The notes below the pieces were generated by a model. It worked only from the letters and a program-made list of their open reading frames with translations, was not told where the DNA came from and searched no databases. A stretch of DNA of 64,000 bases, taken from the NCBI GenBank assembly GCA_034508935.3, contig CM067447.1:36643348-36707347 (forward strand), given 5' to 3'. Below, piece by piece: positions 58,781 to 64,000 of this stretch. The position numbers and the translations under genes are program-made. How positions within the stretch are numbered: the first letter of the stretch is position 1; each line of letters opens with the position of its first letter. The stretch comes from Berghia stephanieae. Lineage: Eukaryota; Mollusca; Gastropoda; Nudibranchia; Aeolidiidae.

Positions 58781-58999
58781 CGGCCCAGTTAGCGCCCCGA
58801 CGCGCAAACTCAGTAATATTTTTACAAGATTTGGAGAAAAATAGCCTTTTTTTTTTAGAGTGGGTTTTCCACAAAAGTTGCACCAATGTTGCAAAAAAGC
58901 ATCAAAGTTGCACCACGGTTGCAAAAAGGGGCAAAAGTTGCAAAAAACGCGAATTCGCGTCAAAGTTGCAATCGCAAATTTCTGACAGGACAGGTTAGG

Positions 59000-59324
59000 T
59001 GTGTATGGGAGTCGGCCGGTATAAATGTCAAGTCGGCAGGAGACCAGAAAATATTCGACATGTTAAATTTTTTTTGGGTATGCCTCCGGAAGCCGGCTTT
59101 CCTTTCATCTTTAACAAAAATTTAGCCAGAAAGCAAACCATTTAGCCCATCAATATAAAAATGATCTTAAAAATAAATACATATTTGAACTCAGCAAGTC
59201 CAAATTAACAAAGTCGACGCATACACGCCTCGATTTAACGCCTATTAATAAAAATACTTTTAAAACTATTTATTGCATTAATTTACTGTGTAGTTTTGCC
59301 CGATTGATGAAAAAGTAGGATTTC

Positions 59325-59378
<54 letters not shown>

Positions 59379-59890
59379 TCCGTCTCAATATCTCTTTTCC
59401 TTGCTCTCTTTTTTTCTTTCATAACTTAAGTCGAGACGGATTTGTCTTTGTTCCATGAAGGGATGACGTTGGTGCTTTCCCTGCCGTCTGTGTTCAGAAT
59501 TTAGCCACATTGATTCAAGAAGAATTGCTCTTGAAAATAAACATTGCATTTTATTCATACTGGTCTTTGTATTGGTCATCTCTTCTAACACTGGAGTGGA
59601 TGGGCTTGGGACCAGGTAGACAATGGACTTGAGTGTAGCTCTTGCTCTTCACTCATGAAATCAACTCTCTATTTCTACTTTTGACTCAGGAAGTCATTCT
59701 ACACTATCTGGCACGATCATTCATTATTGACCACCAATGCCACGGTTACAGTCTGGAACACTTAAGTCCACACCGGGACCGAGTCTACCCACTCTCATGG
59801 CCTTCTGTTGTTGGGTCAGGCTCCTGCATACTGCATTACCCATTTATACCCGGGTCGTCAACTGTAACTGTCACGACCACAACTGACTGC
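59000..59890. other. Unassigned spacer with (GT)n
   Basis: A (GT)n tract at 59323-59373. No gene or paired repeat was recognised; the open frames here lack family features. Confidence 0.5.
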
Positions 59891-59899
59891 CGCCATGAC

Positions 59900-61649
59900 C
59901 AGTGGCGTGGGGCCATTGGATCGAATGGTGCCAGGCACCGTACCAATCTTTTAAAAATCATTAACAGCATAATTTAATTAAAAATAAAACTGAGAAATTT
60001 TAAATCCACTGTCTTTCGCCAACTCGCCAACAACATACTGCCTTTTTAGTCTCCACTCTATTCAAGATTCCGAATCACGCACTGCGCCGACTCGTGACAT
60101 CACTGCGCGAAGTAGTGACTAAATCAAACACCGTGGTGCAAAGCAATCCAAGCTCCAGTTAATGCTCTATTCATTAGTATCGCTACAGCTGATTGAGCGA
60201 GAAACTGGGTCGAATTATACTATCTTCAAATAGCGGAAAACCCCTCGACTTGTGCAGGGATCTGAGAGCTCCACCGTTGGACAGGGGGAGGCGCCAAATT
60301 GGGGTAACTTCGGCCATCCAAAATATTACATTAACTGTCAAAAACACTGATCATTGTCAAGTTTATTTGTAAGCAGCAAAGAAAGACAACATAAAACTTA
60401 AAAATATGACATATCACCCCCCCCCCCCCCCCCCCCAAACCCCCAACTCTTTTTCACGATTATTGAATAAAGTAATTCTTTGCAACGAAGCATTGTGGAC
60501 GAATTTACCAACATTTTTCTTGCTTGTAGTGCCGAGTTGATGGTTACGTGTGTATGAGTGTTTATTTGTGTGTGTGTGTGTGTGTGTGTGTTTGTGCGTG
60601 TGTATTTGTGTGCGTCAGAGAAAGAAAGCGAAGATTGTCAACAGTTATACTTTGGTGTGTTTTTAGATTTTTTAAGTACTTAAGTGGAGTGATTTTTTCT
60701 TTGTGATGCTTTAAGATCTGAATCTACCTTTTACTTGTGCAATCATTAATTGTAGTCCACTGATTTCCATTATTTGAGATATACTTTGAAGTTTTGTTTT
60801 GTTAAACAATGAATTGCAATGAATCAAGTTGACTCTTTACTTCACCGACCGTTTGGGAGATTGACACTAGATGACAAATTAGAAATAAAAAGACTAGTTC
60901 CTCACCAACCAACTGATTTTGAATTAACACAGGTGTGAAAATCTCGAAAACGCTCTTTTTCAGTGACATGGTATGACAGGCATGAATGGCTCAGTTAGTT
61001 TAGAAAAAAAAAACCGTTTCTTTTGTTTTTATTGTCTACTTTTTACAGATACAACAAACACTGACAAATCATGGACATCTATAGGCTATAGTGACCTTAA
61101 CCACTTCCATCGTAATTCTTAACCTCCTGAACGTTGTTTTCGCACCCTTAAAAGAGTGAAAAATTTCTTGCGAAATTCAATGAAATACAGAGCGGTTAAA
61201 TTCGTTAATGATTCTGTCAATTCACAAAGCTGAAATAGATGCCATTCCAAATTTCAATAAACACATTATAAAAAGATTTGCAGAGATGAAACATCGCCGT
61301 GCAGATTTTCTTTACAAGTACTAAAAGTAAGTAATTTCTGTCATAGGTTTTTTTTTCTCTTTTGATTTACATTTATCACATATTGATTGCATTATCGACC
61401 AAAACCAATCCTTTAAATGGTGGACAAAGAATAATTACAAAGACCTTTTCATACGGGATGTTTTCATGAATTATTTGTTTTTGTGAGTTTTGTCCACTCG
61501 TAGAAACCATCGACCCTCCCCCCTACCCTTCCAAAAAAGAGAGTTTTTAACATGTGCTCTCTCCTCTTAACCGTGTTCACTGTTTTAGAATTTTTTTCTC
61601 TTCTTCTAATCATGGCACCACCATACGCCGTCAATACGCCACGCCGCTG
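59900..61649 (+). mobile_element. hAT element, copy 2
   Basis: Perfect 8-bp duplication GCCATGAC (59892-59899 and 61650-61657). Almost identical to the reverse complement of copy 1 (24800-26505), with small indels. The TTF-like ORF starts at 60819 but meets TGA at 60936 where copy 1 has TGG. A run of about 20 C (60417-60436) replaces the 10-G tract of copy 1. Non-autonomous. Confidence 0.9.
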
Positions 61650-61903
61650 GCCATGACACAGGTCCACTACCTTCACCACCACCAATGATCTTCAACTATC
61701 ATCTATTAATCTATTTCATGTGTCTTATGTGTACATTTGGCAAAATGGATTTTTTGTAACCCTAAGGCCGTGTGTCCACTTCTACGTAAACGACCATAAA
61801 ACAACCAAGTTTTTTGTGCAGTAGGCAAAGTCTGGTCGGGTCGTTTCTTTTATCCGTATCCACCGAGACAAAAATGACACCACCCGGTTATTGGCCAACT
61901 ATA

Positions 61904-62090
61904 GTGGTAGTAATAGTAGTAGTGATGGTGGTGGTGGTAGAAGTAGTACGCAGTAGCAGCAGCAACAGTAGTAGTAGTTGTAGTAGTACTAGTAGCATTA
62001 GTAACAGCAGTATTAGTAACGGTGGTAGTAGGAAGAGAAAGCGGTGGGTGAGTAGCAGAAGTTGCAATCGCAACAGTAGTAGTAAGTTGT
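61904..62090 (+). repeat. Degenerate (GTA)n tract, left half
   Basis: Imperfect GTA/GTG/GCA triplets, continued at 63317-63455 on the far side of the family A insertion. Confidence 0.85.
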
Positions 62091-62305
62091 TTTTGTTTTT
62101 TAATTTTTTAAAGGATTTTACGGCGCTTGCAACACATTCATTAAGGTCATATCAGCGCCAGTACAAAGGAAGAAAATGGGATAGTAAAAAGTTCTAGAAT
62201 TACAATTAAAGCAGCCAAGAGAAAGTAAGACAAAGGGGAACTGGGAACAAATAGGGATTAGATGTAGAAGTAGAATCCAAGAGCATACCACCAATGTACT
62301 TAGTT

Positions 62306-62643
62306 GTTTTTTTTTGTTTGTTTGTTGCTTTAGGTCTCTTCCAACACAATTGAGGTTATATGAGAGACCGCTGAAACAAAAAAAACAAGCAATCTAACAA
62401 AAATAGTACAAATGTCAATCAAAATCATAACCTAAAGATATAAGCTAAATTATAAATAACCAAGAACAAACAGGCAGAGGATTTACAGGAAAAAAAATAT
62501 CCCCTGTCAAAAATACAATCACAAACCAAAGAAGCAGGATAGGCTAGTAAAGAGAAGAAGAAACGACATCACTATCGGATCGTACACCCATGCGAACATC
62601 ATAGGTATATGATTCAAGGGTGATGCTCCCATCCAACCACCCG
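62306..62643 (-). mobile_element. SINE-like family B, copy 2
   Basis: 338 bp with a 14-bp duplication CAATGTACTTAGTT (62292-62305 and 62644-62657). On the minus strand it begins GCGGGTGGTTGGATGGGAGC and ends in an A-rich (CAAA)n tail. It is nested in family A, so B was active after A. Confidence 0.88.
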
Positions 62644-62773
62644 CAATGTACTTAGTTTGAGATCACCTATAAGTCTCATCCGGACACATGCACAAAATCC
62701 AACAAAGAGGAATACACTCAAATGCTTACATTATACATTTGAAATAACAAATATAATAATACATAACAGAGAG

Positions 62774-62775
<2 letters not shown>

Positions 62776-62818
<43 letters not shown>

Positions 62819-62841
62819 TAATAATAATAAATAAAATAATA

Positions 62842-62913
<72 letters not shown>

Positions 62914-63011
62914 CTTTATTTTCCATAAATATGGCAATTTGTCATTTAGTTACACTTGTTATAACGTTAAACGATAACTGTAACATTGAACAGATATTTC
63001 ACTCCTACTTA

Positions 63012-63090
<79 letters not shown>
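62776..63090. repeat. (TAA)n and (CT)n microsatellites
   Basis: About 140 bp of TAA (62776-62913), a 100-bp unique stretch and about 75 bp of CT (63016-63090). They sit inside family A. Confidence 0.93.
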
Positions 63091-63092
<2 letters not shown>

Positions 63093-63459
63093 ACAAGGAA
63101 AAAAATATCATCTCCCAAAACAATAACTATGCATTTGACTGTTTCCCTCCCAGCCAGGACTCCGACCAGGGCCAGGAAAAAAACCAAGTAATCTCATTCC
63201 AAGACAAAGACAGAAAGCATGTTGGAAAACAGATATAAGGGGATAGAAGACACAGTATGTACCTCCCTGCCCGCTATGGGAGGTCAGGATCCCCACCCAG
63301 GCATTAGTAAGTTGTTGTAGTAATAGTAGTAGTGGTATAAGCAGTAGTAGTAGTAATAGTAGTGGTATAAGAAGAAGTAGTAATAGTAGTAGTAGTAGTA
63401 TAAGTAATAGTACGAGTAGTATTAGTTGTAGTAGTAGTAGCAGTAGTATTAGTAGCGAG

Positions 63460-64000
63460 GTGGGATTACTTGCATTGAATCGATACCAGTTAGTGGTTCC
63501 TCTCATTATTTATAATAATACCATCAATTAATCAATTTCTTGAAATTGATATCAACGATATTCCGGTATAAACACTCGGAAAGAATTTTATGATAAGTGA
63601 GCGAAATATAAAGATATTAAATGCAGAAAACATCTCTCCGTGCCAAATAAAAAACGCCATGATGTTCTCTTACGAAGTGAAAAAATGAATATGATTCATA
63701 GAAGAAAATAGAAATTGAGTTTAAATTTTATTCAACACTTGAATCATAAAATTTGAGTTGATCGTCTGATCATCACGTTTATTATCCATTTTAAAAAAAA
63801 GTAGAAGTCCCACCACACAGTCCTGACAATAATCAAAAAATATATTTAAAAGTCTGGAAACGTTAATATAGATATAGACTACAAAATTGTAGTTAATTAT
63901 ATACTCGGTATATACGTATTTAGAAATTCGGGTTGAGGGCTCTTTCCAATAGAGTCCCATCCCTGACTGCATTGGGAAGTGTCACGTTCAACTTGTTGTC
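63460..64000. other. Right edge, no gene recognised
   Basis: Repeat E occurs at 63465-63535. The remaining 460 bp are AT-rich with no supported feature. Confidence 0.5.

Larger units (their letters stand above)
55545..58993. mobile_element. 3.4-kb element carrying a SINE and a foldback
   Basis: Inverted ends CTGTCCTGTCAGAAAGTTGC and, reverse complemented at the right, CTGTCCTGTCAGAAATTTGC. Both ends continue into arrays of AAAGTTGCAC-type motifs (about five on the left, six on the right). No transposase was seen. The target duplication is unclear (GTAGG / GTTAGG at best). It encloses the tRNA-SINE and the palindrome listed separately. Confidence 0.65.
62092..63304 (-). mobile_element. SINE-like family A copy, expanded by later insertions
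   Basis: Bounded by a 12-bp duplication TAGTAAGTTGTT (62080-62091 and 63305-63316). Family A sequence occurs at 62092-62305, 62644-62775 and 63091-63304, from the tail GGCGCTTGCAACAC to the head CCTCCCTGCCCGCTATGGGA. It is interrupted by family B and by (TAA)n/(CT)n growth at 62776-63090. It landed inside a (GTA)n tract. Confidence 0.85.

Overview
This is a repeat-rich animal genome window. Animal origin is clear from two multi-exon, intron-bearing genes whose proteins match metazoan SmF and MED20, from tRNA-derived SINEs, from APE-type LINEs and from many DNA transposons. The base composition, the SINE tails ending near AAAGCGCTTTGAG and the very common (TATG)n, (GA)n, (TTA)n and poly-G/C tracts suggest a marine invertebrate. 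A mollusc or other lophotrochozoan is my best guess, not a demonstrated assignment.

Host genes. On the minus strand, positions 22782 down to 9895 encode SNRPF, the spliceosomal Sm-F protein: four coding exons, 88 residues, introns of 3.1, 3.1 and 6.4 kb, and a poly(A) signal at 9344. On the plus strand, 30283 to 44058 encode MED20, a Mediator head subunit. It has a 14-nt first coding exon, a 9.2-kb first intron full of nested transposons, and three further exons, one of which carries a single-base frameshift at a G run. The two genes diverge, 7.5 kb apart. I find no other host gene with confidence.

Layout. 1-2470: a CR1/jockey-group LINE on the minus strand, running off the left edge. 2.5-9.3 kb: repeats, a palindromic MITE, long microsatellites and a pogo/Tigger-like element (6027-7561). 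9.3-22.9 kb: SNRPF with introns filled by SINE-like repeats, a LINE fragment, a 1.56-kb TA-flanked element and a family with 6-bp target duplications. 23-30.2 kb: LINE 3' end, a SINE, hAT element copy 1, LINE tail, a Z-DNA-prone tract and a second hAT with a partial transposase ending 122 bp before the MED20 start codon. 30.3-44.1 kb: MED20, holding a LINE and a three-level nest of DNA transposons. 44-55 kb: a transposase-bearing element of a family I cannot name, a LINE, nested SINE/MITE insertions and a recent segmental duplication with microhomology junctions. 55.5-59 kb: an element containing a tRNA-SINE and a 2.2-kb foldback palindrome. 59.9-61.6 kb: hAT copy 2, inverted relative to copy 1. 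62.1-63.3 kb: SINE-like family A split by SINE-like family B. The right edge (63.5-64 kb) holds nothing I recognise.

Most value lies in the transposon archaeology: perfect target-site duplications and empty sites visible in sister copies allow insertion order to be read directly. No retroviral, LTR, Polinton or toxin remnants and no operon-like system were recognised.
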